Shown here: positions 52,658 through 62,056 of the stretch, one piece after another | How the letters are laid out: every line of letters begins with the position of its first letter | Position numbering within the stretch: the first letter of the stretch is position 1 | Assembly (NCBI GenBank): GCA_038228295.1 | Contig: JBBRPH010000002.1 | Location: 108,308 to 172,307 of the forward strand | Length of the DNA: 64,000 bases | Reading direction: 5' to 3' | Source: JAICKM01 sp038228295 | GTDB lineage: Bacteria; Chloroflexota; Chloroflexia; QHBQ01; JAICKM01 | Notes under the pieces: model-generated | Seen by the model: only the letters and a program-made list of their open reading frames with translations | Databases searched by the model: none | What the model was told of the DNA's origin: nothing | Position numbers and translations under genes: made by a program

Positions 52658-54273
52658 TGCCAACTGCGCCTATCGCCCGGCTCCCCTACCGCCTATCGGC
52701 GCTCGGTTTGCTATTGCTGACCACGGCTTGCCTCAGCACACCCGAAGCTCCCGCCACTCCGGTTGGTGCATCGCCCACGGTCCTGCTTGCTACTGCCACC
52801 GCCCCACCCACGCGCCTGGCGCCCACCAGTACCGTCGCCCTCGCGCCTAGTACAACACCGCCGGCCCCTGCAACCGCCGTAGCGACGCAGCCGCCGGCGC
52901 CAACGGCCCCGCCCGCCACACCCACCCCGGCCACTAACAGCAGCCTGTTGCGTAGCGCATTGTCCGCGATGGCAAGTGTGAGCAGTTACCATTACACAGC
53001 AACGGTGCAGGCATACGACCAGGGCCGCCCGGTGCAAACCGCCGCCGAGGGCGACTACCGCGCGCCCGGCAATCTACGCTGGGTGATGAGCGCCGGCGAC
53101 ATCACCACGACAGCCGTGCTGACCGGCAACTTGTACACGGTGGCGGTCGGTAGCGAAGCTTGGACCACTTTGTCCGGCGCAGCCACCGAGCGTAGCCGGC
53201 AACTAGCTTGGCAAGTTATTGCCCAGGCGCAGAATGTCACCGAAGTGGGCCGCGACCCGGTGACAAGCATCGAGCCGACGGTGCATCTGTCGTTTACCCT
53301 ACCACTCACCACGGTGCCGCTAGAAGCGCATCCCTGGAAGTTAGCTGAGGGCGATGTATGGGTCGGGCTGACGGATGCCCGAGTCTATGCCTTCAAGTTG
53401 CACGCGCTGGAGCCAAACACCGAAATTATCCTGCGGATGTATCTGTCGGCCTTTAATCAGCCGGTATCCTTTGCCCCCCCCAGCGCCGGCCCTTCGGCGT
53501 TGGGCCTGAGCGGGCGGTTGCTCTACATCCGCCCTGCCGCCGGTGACGCGGTGAGTACGCTGCATATTCGTGACCTGGCGACGGGCGGCGATAGCGTCGT
53601 GCCTGATGTCGAGGGCAGCGTAGAAGGTGCAGCCTGGTCGCCGGACGGCGCGAACCTGTTGTACAGTGCCGGTGGCAGTCTGTTTCGGCGCGAACCTACC
53701 GGGCGGGTGTTGAATCTGGGGCGCGGAATCACGCCGACTTGGTCGCCCGACGGAACGACCATTGCCTTTATACGTAGCGGGCAACCAAGCGCGATCTGGC
53801 TGGCCGATCCCCTGCTGAACACGCCGCGCCGGTTGAGTACCGCCGGCGCCCAGCAGATCACGTATGTGCCTGACGGCAGCGCGTTGGTCATCAGTGGCCG
53901 CCCGCCGGGGCTGGATCCGACCAGACCGCCCGCCGGCTTGTTCCGCGTAAACCTCGACAGCGGCGCGCTGCAACCCCTACCGCCCGTGGCGGGTGGGGCC
54001 GCCTGGCCGCGCTTCGCGCCCGACGGCAGCCGCCTGGCCTTCGTCGCGGGTGGACACTTAGCCCTAGCTGATCCCGACGGCAGCGGCTTGACGATCCTCG
54101 AACCGACCGGCAGCGATAGCGCGCCCGTTTGGAGTCCCGACGGCACTCTGTTGATCTACATCCACCGTGCCGCCGCCGCTGCGCCTGCCGAACTGCGAGT
54201 GCGTCCTGTAGACGGTGGTCCCGCGCAACCAGTTCCTAACAGCGGCGATTATTTACCCTGCGACTGGCAGTAA
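52657..54273 (+). CDS. Lipoprotein with TolB-like beta-propeller
   Basis: 538-aa lipoprotein: signal peptide with lipobox LLTTAC, a Thr/Pro/Ala-rich spacer (about 30-100), an LppX/LolA-like region (about 105-275; SALSAMASVSSYHYTATVQA), then PD40/TolB repeats (about 285-535; AAWSPDGANLLYS, PTWSPDGTTIAFI, APVWSPDGTLLIYI). Probably outside the membrane, binding a ligand or protein. Function unknown. Confidence 0.75.
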   Translation: MPTAPIARLPYRLSALGLLLLTTACLSTPEAPATPVGASPTVLLATATAPPTRLAPTSTVALAPSTTPPAPATAVATQPPAPTAPPATPTPATNSSLLRSALSAMASVSSYHYTATVQAYDQGRPVQTAAEGDYRAPGNLRWVMSAGDITTTAVLTGNLYTVAVGSEAWTTLSGAATERSRQLAWQVIAQAQNVTEVGRDPVTSIEPTVHLSFTLPLTTVPLEAHPWKLAEGDVWVGLTDARVYAFKLHALEPNTEIILRMYLSAFNQPVSFAPPSAGPSALGLSGRLLYIRPAAGDAVSTLHIRDLATGGDSVVPDVEGSVEGAAWSPDGANLLYSAGGSLFRREPTGRVLNLGRGITPTWSPDGTTIAFIRSGQPSAIWLADPLLNTPRRLSTAGAQQITYVPDGSALVISGRPPGLDPTRPPAGLFRVNLDSGALQPLPPVAGGAAWPRFAPDGSRLAFVAGGHLALADPDGSGLTILEPTGSDSAPVWSPDGTLLIYIHRAAAAAPAELRVRPVDGGPAQPVPNSGDYLPCDWQ

Positions 54274-54378
54274 CCCCGCTTCGTACCGGTAGCAGGCGGC
54301 ACTAGAGGCGCGCTAGATTGGCAAGACCACAACCGGCGCTAGGTGAGGTGCGTCTTACTCTAAGTAGGGGGCGGGAGT

Positions 54379-57162
54379 ATGCGCCGCAGAACTAGACATA
54401 ATATGCGACTGACGCGCCGTCGCCTCGTAGGGCTGATCCTGGCCGGTCTGTTGCTGGCGGCAGGCGCAGGCGGGTGGTGGCTATTTGGCGATCTGCCGAA
54501 CGTAGACGCGGCGACAGTACGGGGGCCGTTCCAAAGTAGCCGTATTCTGGATCGCACCGGGCGCTTGCTCTATGACCTGGTGGACCCGCACGCCGGGCAG
54601 CGTACCGTGTTGCCGCTTGCGGCCATGCCGCAGGCGCTGCGCGACGCAACGATCTCCACGGAGGATAACGCCTTTTACAGCCATCCCGGTCTCGACGGCT
54701 GGGGGCTGGCCCGCGCGCTGTGGCTCGATCTGCGCGGCGCGGGGACCGGCGGCGGCAGCACGCTCACGCAGCAAGTGGCCCGCGCCCTACTGCTCAGTCC
54801 GGGTGAGGCGGGCGAGCGTAGCCTGCGCCGCAAAGCTCGCGAGGCGGTGCTGGCCTATCAGCTAGAGAGCCGTTACCGCAAAGACGAGATCCTGGCCTTG
54901 TACCTGAACACGGTCTACTACGGTAATATGGCCTACGGGGTGGAGGCCGCCGCGCAAGCCTATTTCGGCAAACCGGCGCGCGACCTGGACCCGGCTGAGT
55001 GCGCGCTGCTGGCCGGGCTGCCGCAAGCGCCGTCGAGCTATAACCCGCTGGTCAACCCCGACGCGGCGGCCACACGCACGCGCGCTGTGCTAGACGGCAT
55101 GGTGCGGCACGGCTACCTGACCGAGGCGCAGGCGAACACGGCCGCCGGCGAACCGCTCCATTTTGCCAAAGGTCGCTTCCCCATCCTCGCGCCGCACTTC
55201 AGCATCTGGGTGCGCGATCAGTTGGAGACGCGCTTCGGCGCGGATCGGGTCTATAAAGGCGGGCTGACCGTCGAGACGACGCTGGATGCCGCAATGCAGA
55301 GCGCCGCCGAGGGCATCTTGCGCCGGCGGTTGGCGGATCTGGCTGCTAAGCATATCACCAACGGTGCGATAGTGGTGCTGGACGCGGCGACGGGCGAAGT
55401 GCGGACGATGGTGGGCAGCGCCGATTATTTCGACGCGGCAATTGACGGCGAGGTAAATCTGGCCCTGGCCCCGCGCCAGCCCGGTTCCGCGATCAAGCCG
55501 CTGACCTACGCCGTCGCCCTAGCCGGCGACTACACCGCCGCTACCGTGCTGCCCGATGTGCCCGCGTCTTACCCCGACGGCAACGGTCAGACCTACGTGC
55601 CGGCCAATTATGACCACCAGTTTCACGGCCCACAGCGGTTACGTGCGGCCCTGGCGAACTCCTACAACGTGCCCGCCGTCTATACGCTAAACCATATCGG
55701 CGTGTATGGTCTGGTGCAGGTGGGCCGCGCCGCCGGGCTGACTACCTGGGACGACAGCCGCCGCTTCGGGCTGGCGCTGACTCTGGGCGGCGGCGAAGTG
55801 CGGCTGCTCGACCTGACGGGTGCGTTCACTGCTTTTGCTAACGCGGGACGGGTGCTCCACCCGCTCGCTATCCGCCGTGTGACCGATAGCGGCAACGCGG
55901 TGCTATACGACGCGGCGACCGATCCGGCGCTGATCACTCCCACCGCGCCCCTGTTCGGTCCCCACAGTGCCGAAGTCGCTTGGTTGATGGGTAGCATTCT
56001 GAGCGACAACGATGCGCGCCTGCCGGAGTTCGGAGCTAACAGCCCACTGCACCTGAGCCGCTGGGCGGCCGTCAAGACCGGCACCACCGGCGACTGGCGT
56101 GACAACTGGACGGTGGGCTATACGCCCGACTATGTGACCGGCGTGTGGGTGGGCAATAGCGACAACAGTCCCATGCAGAACTCGACCGGCGTGACCGGCG
56201 CAGCCCCGATCTGGCATGATGTGATGGAGACGATCCACAGTAGCCGACCCGACCGTTCCCCCGCCCGCCCGCCGAGCATCGAAGCGGTGGAGATTTGCGC
56301 GCCGTCGGGCCTGCTGCCCAGCCCGGCCTGCCACGAACGGGTGCGCGAGTGGTTTATCGCCGGCACCGCGCCGACCGCCGGCGATACCTGGCTGCAAGAC
56401 GTGGCAGTGGACAACAACAGCGGCCTGCTGGCTTGCCCTGGTGCCGCGCCCGCGTCATACACCCTGCGGAACTTTCTGCTGCTACCCGCCGAATACGCAC
56501 CGTGGACGGCGACCACTGGCCTGCCCACCCCGCCCACCGGCTTTGCCGGCGCGTGCAGCGTGGGGGCGGCAGGTACACCCGCCGCGCCGGGTGTGGACTT
56601 AGCCTTCACCACACCTGCCGCTAATGCCGTCGTCGGGGGTAGCATCCCGATCCAGGGCCGCGCCGGGGGACCGGGCTTGGCGGCGTGGACGCTGGCCTGG
56701 GGGGAAGGCGCAACGCCGCAAGCGTGGCATACCCTGGCCGGCGGCGCGGGAGCCGCCGGCCGGTCGTTAGGTCAGTGGGACACGGCCAGTCGGGGCGGCG
56801 TTCACACCCTGCGCCTGACGGCCCGCCTGCGTGACGGCGGGGCGCTCGAAGTCCGCAACCGCGTCAATCTCGATAACGTGCCACCGACCGCCTGGATTAC
56901 CTACCCTGCCCCAGGCAGTGATCTACACGATCTCGCAGCAGGCGAGCAGTTCCCTTTGCAAGCCGAGGCGCTGGACAATAGCGGCGTGGCCGCCGTGCTG
57001 TTCCTGCGCGACGGCATCGTGTTAGGCCGCCGCGACAGCCCGCCCTGGACGCTGATGGTGCCTGCCGCCGCCCTATCTCCCGGCCCACACCGCCTGACCG
57101 TCACAGCGGTAGACTTGGCGGGCAACCAATCGGCTCCAGCGGTGGTAGATGTGCTGCGGTAA
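54379..57162 (+). CDS. pbpC: Penicillin-binding protein 1C
   Basis: 927-aa bifunctional peptidoglycan synthase. One N-terminal membrane helix (about 15-38). GT51 glycosyltransferase domain: ISTEDNAFYSHPG with the catalytic Glu, and GGSTLTQQVARALL. Transpeptidase: SxxK as PGSAIKP, SxN as NSYNVP, KTGTT. A C-terminal BiPBP_C-type domain and Ig-like tail (about 730-927) are typical of PBP1C. GGGAGT precedes the ATG. Confidence 0.92.
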   Translation: MRRRTRHNMRLTRRRLVGLILAGLLLAAGAGGWWLFGDLPNVDAATVRGPFQSSRILDRTGRLLYDLVDPHAGQRTVLPLAAMPQALRDATISTEDNAFYSHPGLDGWGLARALWLDLRGAGTGGGSTLTQQVARALLLSPGEAGERSLRRKAREAVLAYQLESRYRKDEILALYLNTVYYGNMAYGVEAAAQAYFGKPARDLDPAECALLAGLPQAPSSYNPLVNPDAAATRTRAVLDGMVRHGYLTEAQANTAAGEPLHFAKGRFPILAPHFSIWVRDQLETRFGADRVYKGGLTVETTLDAAMQSAAEGILRRRLADLAAKHITNGAIVVLDAATGEVRTMVGSADYFDAAIDGEVNLALAPRQPGSAIKPLTYAVALAGDYTAATVLPDVPASYPDGNGQTYVPANYDHQFHGPQRLRAALANSYNVPAVYTLNHIGVYGLVQVGRAAGLTTWDDSRRFGLALTLGGGEVRLLDLTGAFTAFANAGRVLHPLAIRRVTDSGNAVLYDAATDPALITPTAPLFGPHSAEVAWLMGSILSDNDARLPEFGANSPLHLSRWAAVKTGTTGDWRDNWTVGYTPDYVTGVWVGNSDNSPMQNSTGVTGAAPIWHDVMETIHSSRPDRSPARPPSIEAVEICAPSGLLPSPACHERVREWFIAGTAPTAGDTWLQDVAVDNNSGLLACPGAAPASYTLRNFLLLPAEYAPWTATTGLPTPPTGFAGACSVGAAGTPAAPGVDLAFTTPAANAVVGGSIPIQGRAGGPGLAAWTLAWGEGATPQAWHTLAGGAGAAGRSLGQWDTASRGGVHTLRLTARLRDGGALEVRNRVNLDNVPPTAWITYPAPGSDLHDLAAGEQFPLQAEALDNSGVAAVLFLRDGIVLGRRDSPPWTLMVPAAALSPGPHRLTVTAVDLAGNQSAPAVVDVLR

Positions 57163-57173
57163 TGCTAACGTTG

Positions 57174-57740
57174 TCAGCGGGCCGGCGACGGCCGCGAGTC
57201 AATCAGTAGGAAGTAGGCGCAGGGATCGGAGCCAGGGTTAGCGAAGGCGTGCGGCACATCGGCTTGGAAGGTGAGTGAGTCGCCGGGGGCGAGGGTGACT
57301 TCGTGCGGGCCGAGGCGACAGACGAGCGTGCCGCTGACCAGGGTGAGGTGTTCGGCGGTGCCGGGCAGGTGGGGCGGGAACTCGTCGCTCGCGGTGTGCG
57401 GCGGGATGGTGTACCAAATCACCTCCATGCCGCGTGCGACGAAGGTGGGCGACAGCAGGTGCCGTTCAATGCCCGACTGCGGATCGACCAACCGCTGTCG
57501 GTCGGCGGCGCGCACAATCGTTAGCCGGGCGGCCGGCGTGGGGCTGGGTTCGCCTAGTAGGTCGGATACCGTGCAGTCTAAGGCAGCAGCAATTTGGCAG
57601 AGCAGCTTGACCGTGGGATTCTTGGTTCCGCGCTCCACATCGGAGAGCATGGCGCGGCTGACTCCGGCACGAACGGCCAGTGCCTCCAGGCTCAGGTGAT
57701 GCGCTGTGCGGCGGCGGCGAATGTTGGCGGCTAAGTCCAT
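57174..57740 (-). CDS. XRE-family regulator with C-terminal cupin
   Basis: 188-aa transcription factor. HTH_3 domain (residues 6-60; LSLEALAVRAGVSRAMLSDVERG) and cupin sensor domain (about 110-180; HLTLVSGTLVCRLGPHEVTLAPGDSLTFQADVPHAF). The family commonly represses polyamine, amino-acid or drug genes. The ATG at 57740 is preferred over a longer frame. Divergent from the EamA transporter with an operator-like palindrome between them, so it likely controls that gene. Confidence 0.85.
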   Translation of the reverse strand: MDLAANIRRRRTAHHLSLEALAVRAGVSRAMLSDVERGTKNPTVKLLCQIAAALDCTVSDLLGEPSPTPAARLTIVRAADRQRLVDPQSGIERHLLSPTFVARGMEVIWYTIPPHTASDEFPPHLPGTAEHLTLVSGTLVCRLGPHEVTLAPGDSLTFQADVPHAFANPGSDPCAYFLLIDSRPSPAR

Positions 57741-57815
57741 CAGTGGTGGGTGGCGTCCCTTTCTGTGGTTATGGTAGCATATTCGGGCAGGGCTAGACAA
57801 GCACGGGAACGTATA

Positions 57816-57840
57816 CTATAATGGATATTATCTATTATAG
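57816..57840. promoter_or_regulatory. Operator/promoter between the XRE-cupin gene and the EamA gene
   Basis: Perfect inverted repeat CTATAAT-N11-ATTATAG. The left arm contains the plus-strand -10 TATAAT (57817-57822), with -35 TAGACA (57794-57799) at 17-bp spacing. A repressor bound here would block the transporter gene. Confidence 0.6.
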
Positions 57841-57869
57841 CAGAAACTCGACCCGAAAGGCTCCCCACC

Positions 57870-58769
57870 ATGACCTTTACAGCGCCGCGCACCGCCCTGA
57901 GCGACGAAAGGCTGGGCCTGTTGCTCGGCAGTCTTGGTGTGCTGGCTTTTAGCCTGACCCTACCCATGACCCGCCTTGCTGTGGCCGGACTGGATCCGAC
58001 TATCGTTGGGCTGGGCCGGGCGTTAGTAGCGGCGTTACTCGCGGCGCTTTATTTACGGCTGACACGGCAGCCCCGGCCCACGCGCCGGCAGTGGAGCAGC
58101 TTGGCTGTGGTCGCCGGCGGCGTAGTGTTGGGGTTTCCGCTACTGTCGGCTTGGGCAACCGTGCGCTTGCCCGCCGCGCATGGGGCGATCATTCTGGGTG
58201 TACTGCCGCTGGCGACCGCGCTAGCCGGTGTGGTGCGGGCGGGCGAGCGGCCTTCACGGGCGTTTTGGCTGGCGGGCCTGGCCGGGAGCACGGTGGTGGT
58301 CGGCTTTGCCCTGAGTCAGGGTGCCGGCGGGCTGCAAACCGCCGATCTGGCACTGCTGGGCGCGGTGGCGGCGGCGGCACTGGGCTACGCCGAAGGTGGC
58401 CGGTTGGCTTGCGAACTGGGTGGGGCGCAGGTCATCTGCTGGGCCTTGCTGTTGGCCGCGCCGTTTCTCGTCCTGCCGGTGCTGCAAGCGGTCGGCGCGC
58501 ACGGCCTAAGCGCGCCGCCGACCGCTTGGGTCGGCTTTGCCTATGTGGCGCTGATCAGCCAGTTTCTGGGGCTTTTCGTCTGGTATCGCGGGATGGCGCT
58601 GGCGGGTGTAGCGCGTGTCGGCCAATTGCAACTACTGCAGCCGTTCCTGACGCTGCTTTGGTCGGCGGCGCTGATCGGCGAAGCTATCAGCCCGGCCATG
58701 ATCGTTGCCGCGGTGCTGGTCTTACTGATCGTCGCCCTCGGTCGGCAGGCGGTCGTGCGCCGCGCCTGA
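57870..58769 (+). CDS. EamA/DMT-family transporter
   Basis: 299-aa membrane protein with ten helices in two EamA repeats (LGVLAFSLTLPMTRLAVAGLDPTIV, then FAYVALISQFLGLFVWYRGMALAG). Exporter of metabolites or amino acids; substrate unknown. Regulated with the divergent XRE-cupin gene, by inference. Confidence 0.85.
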   Translation: MTFTAPRTALSDERLGLLLGSLGVLAFSLTLPMTRLAVAGLDPTIVGLGRALVAALLAALYLRLTRQPRPTRRQWSSLAVVAGGVVLGFPLLSAWATVRLPAAHGAIILGVLPLATALAGVVRAGERPSRAFWLAGLAGSTVVVGFALSQGAGGLQTADLALLGAVAAAALGYAEGGRLACELGGAQVICWALLLAAPFLVLPVLQAVGAHGLSAPPTAWVGFAYVALISQFLGLFVWYRGMALAGVARVGQLQLLQPFLTLLWSAALIGEAISPAMIVAAVLVLLIVALGRQAVVRRA

Positions 58770-58849
58770 CGCGGCGTTCTGAATTGAGGACCGACACGCC
58801 GACCCGCCCGCGACCGACGGCTGCGCCACTCATTGCCCACGGAGGATAA

Positions 58850-59662
58850 ATGCCCGGCCTACACGACTACCATATGCACTCCTACCTCTGCGGACACGGC
58901 ACAGGCGTGCCGGCGGAGTATGCCGCGCAGGCGCTGCGACTCGGCTTGGCTGAGATCGGGGTGTCGGAGCATATCCCGCTGTACTGGTTGCCGGAGGCGG
59001 GACGCGATCCCGAACTGGCAATGCGGATGGATCAATTGCCGCGCTACTTCGAACTGGTGGCGCAGGCGCGGGCGGCGGTGCCGGAGTTGCCGATCCGCCT
59101 GGGCTTAGAAGCCGACTACATCCCCGGCCACGAAGCAGCGTTGGCGGTGATCCTGCGGGCGCACCCGTGGGATTATGTCTACGGCTCGGTCCACTTCATC
59201 GGCGCCTGGGGTATGGATGACCCGCGTTATACCGACGAGTATGCCCGACGCGACATAGATGCGCTCTATGCCGAGTATTTCGCGCTGGTCGAAGCCGCCG
59301 CGCGCAGTGGGCTGTTTGACATTATGGCCCACCTCGATCTGGTGAAAAAGTTCGGCCACCGGGCGACCGGAGATCTGACCGCGCTCTATGCACGGGTCGC
59401 AGAGACAATGGCGACGGCAGGGGTGTGCGTGGAGATCAACACAGCCGGCCTGCTGAAGCCGGTGGGCGAAATCTATCCGCACCCCGCGCTGTTGCGAGCG
59501 TTGCACGCGGCGAGGGTGCCGGTCACGCTCGGCTCCGACGCACACGCGCCGGAGCTGGTGGGCCACGCCTTCGACCAGGCCGTGCGGATGCTGCGTGAAG
59601 TGGGCTACCGCGAGGTCATGCGCTTCCGCGAGCGCCGCGCTTACGCGGTGCCGCTACCCTGA
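58850..59662 (+). CDS. hisK: PHP-type histidinol-phosphatase
   Basis: 270-aa PHP enzyme dephosphorylating L-histidinol phosphate. Metal motifs: HDYHMHSYLCGHG, VSEHIPL, GLEADYIPG, YGSVHFIG, MAHLDLVKKFG and LGSDAH. This pattern is typical of HisJ/HisK. GGAGG precedes the ATG. Near the his genes on the opposite strand. The 3' end overlaps the next gene by 22 bp. Confidence 0.88.
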   Translation: MPGLHDYHMHSYLCGHGTGVPAEYAAQALRLGLAEIGVSEHIPLYWLPEAGRDPELAMRMDQLPRYFELVAQARAAVPELPIRLGLEADYIPGHEAALAVILRAHPWDYVYGSVHFIGAWGMDDPRYTDEYARRDIDALYAEYFALVEAAARSGLFDIMAHLDLVKKFGHRATGDLTALYARVAETMATAGVCVEINTAGLLKPVGEIYPHPALLRALHAARVPVTLGSDAHAPELVGHAFDQAVRMLREVGYREVMRFRERRAYAVPLP

Positions 59663-60213
59663 GCGGTGAAGAACGGCGTCATATAGGGTTGGGCACGCAT
59701 CTGGGCTAGATCATAAGCAGCGGGCAGGGTGGGCGCAATATCGAGGCTGCGGCAGGTGGCCCCTACTTGGCGTAACACCGCCCGCAAATCGGACGGCGGC
59801 ACGAAGCCGACTCCGCCGCGCAAGCCCTGTGCCAGGATCACGCCCAGTGCCGCCGCCTGCTGTTGGAGGCCGGCGGCGGCCTCCAACAGGCGTTCGTGCG
59901 GGCACAGCTCTTCGTAGGGCAAATGCGCGGCGACGGCGGTAACAAAGGTCCAGTAGCAAATCTGGCTAGCTTCCAGGATCGCGTCGTTGGGTAGGCCGGT
60001 ATGGTAATGCGTCCCGGCGGCCACCCCGGCCAGTTCGTCCAATTCGTCGGCTAGGCGGGCGCGCAGCCAGGTCGCATCAGGCGCGTGCAGGATGCCCGCA
60101 GTGCGTGAGCCGGCGATCAGCGGGGTATCCCGCAGATAGACGTAGCTCTGGTAGAGTAGGCGCAGGTCCGCTTCGGCGGGTACCACCGGCACGGCTGAGT
60201 CTGGTCTGGTCAT
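59641..60213 (-). CDS. Conserved hypothetical, MazG/HisE-like helical protein (tentative)
   Basis: 190-aa helix-rich protein. LADELDELAGVAAGTHYHTGLPNDAILEASQICYWTFV loosely resembles all-alpha NTP pyrophosphatases (ExxE, then ExxD, here ExxQ). I do not recognise it with confidence. The ATG at 60213 follows a TATTCT box by only a few bases, so the mRNA may be leaderless. Convergent with hisK. Confidence 0.5.
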   Translation of the reverse strand: MTRPDSAVPVVPAEADLRLLYQSYVYLRDTPLIAGSRTAGILHAPDATWLRARLADELDELAGVAAGTHYHTGLPNDAILEASQICYWTFVTAVAAHLPYEELCPHERLLEAAAGLQQQAAALGVILAQGLRGGVGFVPPSDLRAVLRQVGATCRSLDIAPTLPAAYDLAQMRAQPYMTPFFTAQGSGTA

Positions 60214-60307
60214 GCGCCTAGAATACGCGAAAGCGGGCAATTTCGCAACCTGCCGGCCCGCGAAAGTACGTCTCTACATAATCATTGAAAACTCGTGCCT
60301 ATAACCC

Positions 60308-60336
60308 TTGCTATTTCGTAAGGGAGTCGTTATAAT
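60308..60336 (+). promoter_or_regulatory. Sigma-70 promoter with long leader for the zinc-ribbon protein
   Basis: TTGCTA, 17-bp spacer, TATAAT. Predicted start near 60343, giving about 145 nt of leader before the GTG at 60488. Confidence 0.7.
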
Positions 60337-60487
60337 AACGGTGTTGGAAAGATCATTGATAGTCCCTCAGTACATATTCCGCAGTCTCGTCTCCTCAGAC
60401 CGGCTTCAGAACATGGTTTCAGGATATCAAAGGCCCCTCCAATTGATAAACCATCGTTCCTAGTCCATTTGAGGAGAACAGACATCC

Positions 60488-60886
60488 GTGGATAAGACCC
60501 TTCAGTGCCGCGATTGCGGCAATAGTTTCACTTTCACTGCCGGCGAGCAGGAGTTCTACAATAGCCGTGGCTACACCGAGCCGCAGCGCTGCCCCGATTG
60601 CCGTGCCGCCAAAAAGGCTGCGCGCGGTGCCGGCGACAGCTACGGCGGCGGTGGTGGCGGCTATAGCAGCGGCGGCAGCGGCGGCGGCGGTGGCTACGGT
60701 CGCGAGCGCGCCCCGCGCCAGATGACCCAGGTCACCTGCTCAAGCTGCGGTCGCCAGACCGAAGTACCCTTCGTCCCGACCGGCGATCGCCCCGTTTACT
60801 GCTCGGACTGCTACAGCCAGCAGGGCGGCGGCAGCAGCCGCAGCGGTGGCGGCGGACGCAGTGGTGGTGGCGGCGGACGCTACTAA
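60488..60886 (+). CDS. Gly/Arg-rich double zinc-ribbon protein
   Basis: 132-aa protein. N-terminal zf-trcl-type ribbon (CRDC, then CPDC, residues 7-38), a central Gly/Ser-rich linker, a second ribbon (CSSC, then CSDC, about 84-107) and a Gly/Arg-rich tail (GGGRSGGGGGRY). Such tails often bind RNA. GAGGAG precedes the GTG start. The long 5' leader recalls cold-shock-type mRNAs. A strong bidirectional terminator follows. Confidence 0.8.
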   Translation: MDKTLQCRDCGNSFTFTAGEQEFYNSRGYTEPQRCPDCRAAKKAARGAGDSYGGGGGGYSSGGSGGGGGYGRERAPRQMTQVTCSSCGRQTEVPFVPTGDRPVYCSDCYSQQGGGSSRSGGGGRSGGGGGRY

Positions 60887-60916
60887 GCACACTCTGGTGG
60901 TCCGTTAGGATCACCG

Positions 60917-60954
60917 AAAATAAAGCCGGACGCACAAGCGTCCGGCTTTATTTT
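60917..60954. terminator. Bidirectional terminator
   Basis: AAAATAAAGCCGGACGC pairs with GCGTCCGGCTTTATTTT around ACAA, giving T-tracts in both directions between convergent genes. Confidence 0.95.
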
Positions 60955-60969
60955 ATCTGGATGCGAATA

Positions 60970-61531
60970 TTACGCCTTTGCGGTCACCTTGCGACCGGCG
61001 AACAACTTGATCGCTGCTGCGTTGAACTGCGGAATGTCGGTTGGCTGGCGGCGGCTGACCCAGTTGTCGTCCTCGACCACAGCCTGGTCCTGCCAAGTGC
61101 CGCCCGCATTGCGGATGTCGTCCTGGATGGTGTGATAGCTAGTCAGCGTGCGGCCTTTAACTAGCCCCGCCGACACCAGCAGCCAGGGCGCGTGGCAGAT
61201 GACGGCGATCGGCTTGCCGGCTTCCTGGATAGCGCACAAAGGCTTGCGCTTGCGGCTCCATGCGGAGCGCGTCGGCATTCATTGCGCCGCCGGGCAGCAG
61301 CAGCGCATCGTAATCACCTGCGTCAGCCCGTTCAAGCGGGATGTCTACCGCCACACTCGCGCCTTTTTCGTCGTGGTTGAAGCCCTGGATTTTGTCCGGC
61401 TTGGGCGACAATACCATGATCGTCGCGCCTGCTGCTTGGAATGCGTCGCGTGGGCCGGTCAGTTCCACCTGCTCAAAGCCGTCGGTCGCCAGGATCGCCA
61501 CGCGCAGCCCAACTAGGGCTTGATCTTGCAT
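60970..61531 (-). pseudogene. DJ-1/PfpI-family gene split by a frameshift
   Basis: Two overlapping frames together give one DJ-1/PfpI protein. The N-terminal part (from ATG 61531; VAILATDGFEQVELTGP, then LLLPGGAMNADALR) fits the family up to QAQAFVR. The rest (GKPIAVICHAPWLLVSAGLVKG, with the nucleophilic Cys) lies in another frame. Restoring one base near 61238-61245 (around GTGCGC, reading FVRAIQEAG) joins them. Either a recent 1-bp deletion or a sequencing error. Confidence 0.8.
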
Positions 61532-61648
61532 TTAGTTGCCTCCTTATAGCGCCTTGCCGACTTGCCCGGTATTATCTTGTGATCGGCGCGGCACGGTCGT
61601 TCTTACTTCTCATTGAGGCAACTCCTGTGCCAGGGCGGGATCAAAATG

Positions 61649-62056
61649 TTACGCCCGCCCATAGACCGTCGCTGGGTCGAACTGCCGGTCGGCGATCACC
61701 GTGAGCGTGCCGTCGGGCGCGGCCTGACGGTAGTAGCAGGTGGCGTAACCGGCGTGGCAGACGGGTCCGCGGGGAATGACTTGCACTAGCAAGCTGTTCT
61801 CCTCGCAGTTGACATAAATACCGACTACCTGTTGAAAGTGGCCCGATGTAGCCCCTTTGAGCCAGAGTTCGTGGCGGCTGCGGCTCCAGAGCCAGAGCCG
61901 GCTTTGGCTCAGGGTACGGGACAAAGCTTCCCGGTTCATGCTGCCGACCAGCAGCACGCTGTGGTTGCCGCTGTGCTGAACGACCGCCGGCACCAAGCCG
62001 TTGGCATCCCAATGGATCCGGTCAAGCAGGGCTGGGGCAGCGGGGCTGTCGCTCAT
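61649..62056 (-). CDS. hisI: Phosphoribosyl-AMP cyclohydrolase HisI
   Basis: 135-aa enzyme of step 3 of histidine synthesis. SRLWLWSRSRHELWLKGATSGH is the family signature; zinc cysteines in VNCEEN and VCHAGYATCYY are kept. The metal-binding DCDxD motif reads NCEEN, an unusual change. Overlaps hisF by 4 bp; last gene of hisH-A-F-I. Confidence 0.88.
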   Translation of the reverse strand: MSDSPAAPALLDRIHWDANGLVPAVVQHSGNHSVLLVGSMNREALSRTLSQSRLWLWSRSRHELWLKGATSGHFQQVVGIYVNCEENSLLVQVIPRGPVCHAGYATCYYRQAAPDGTLTVIADRQFDPATVYGRA

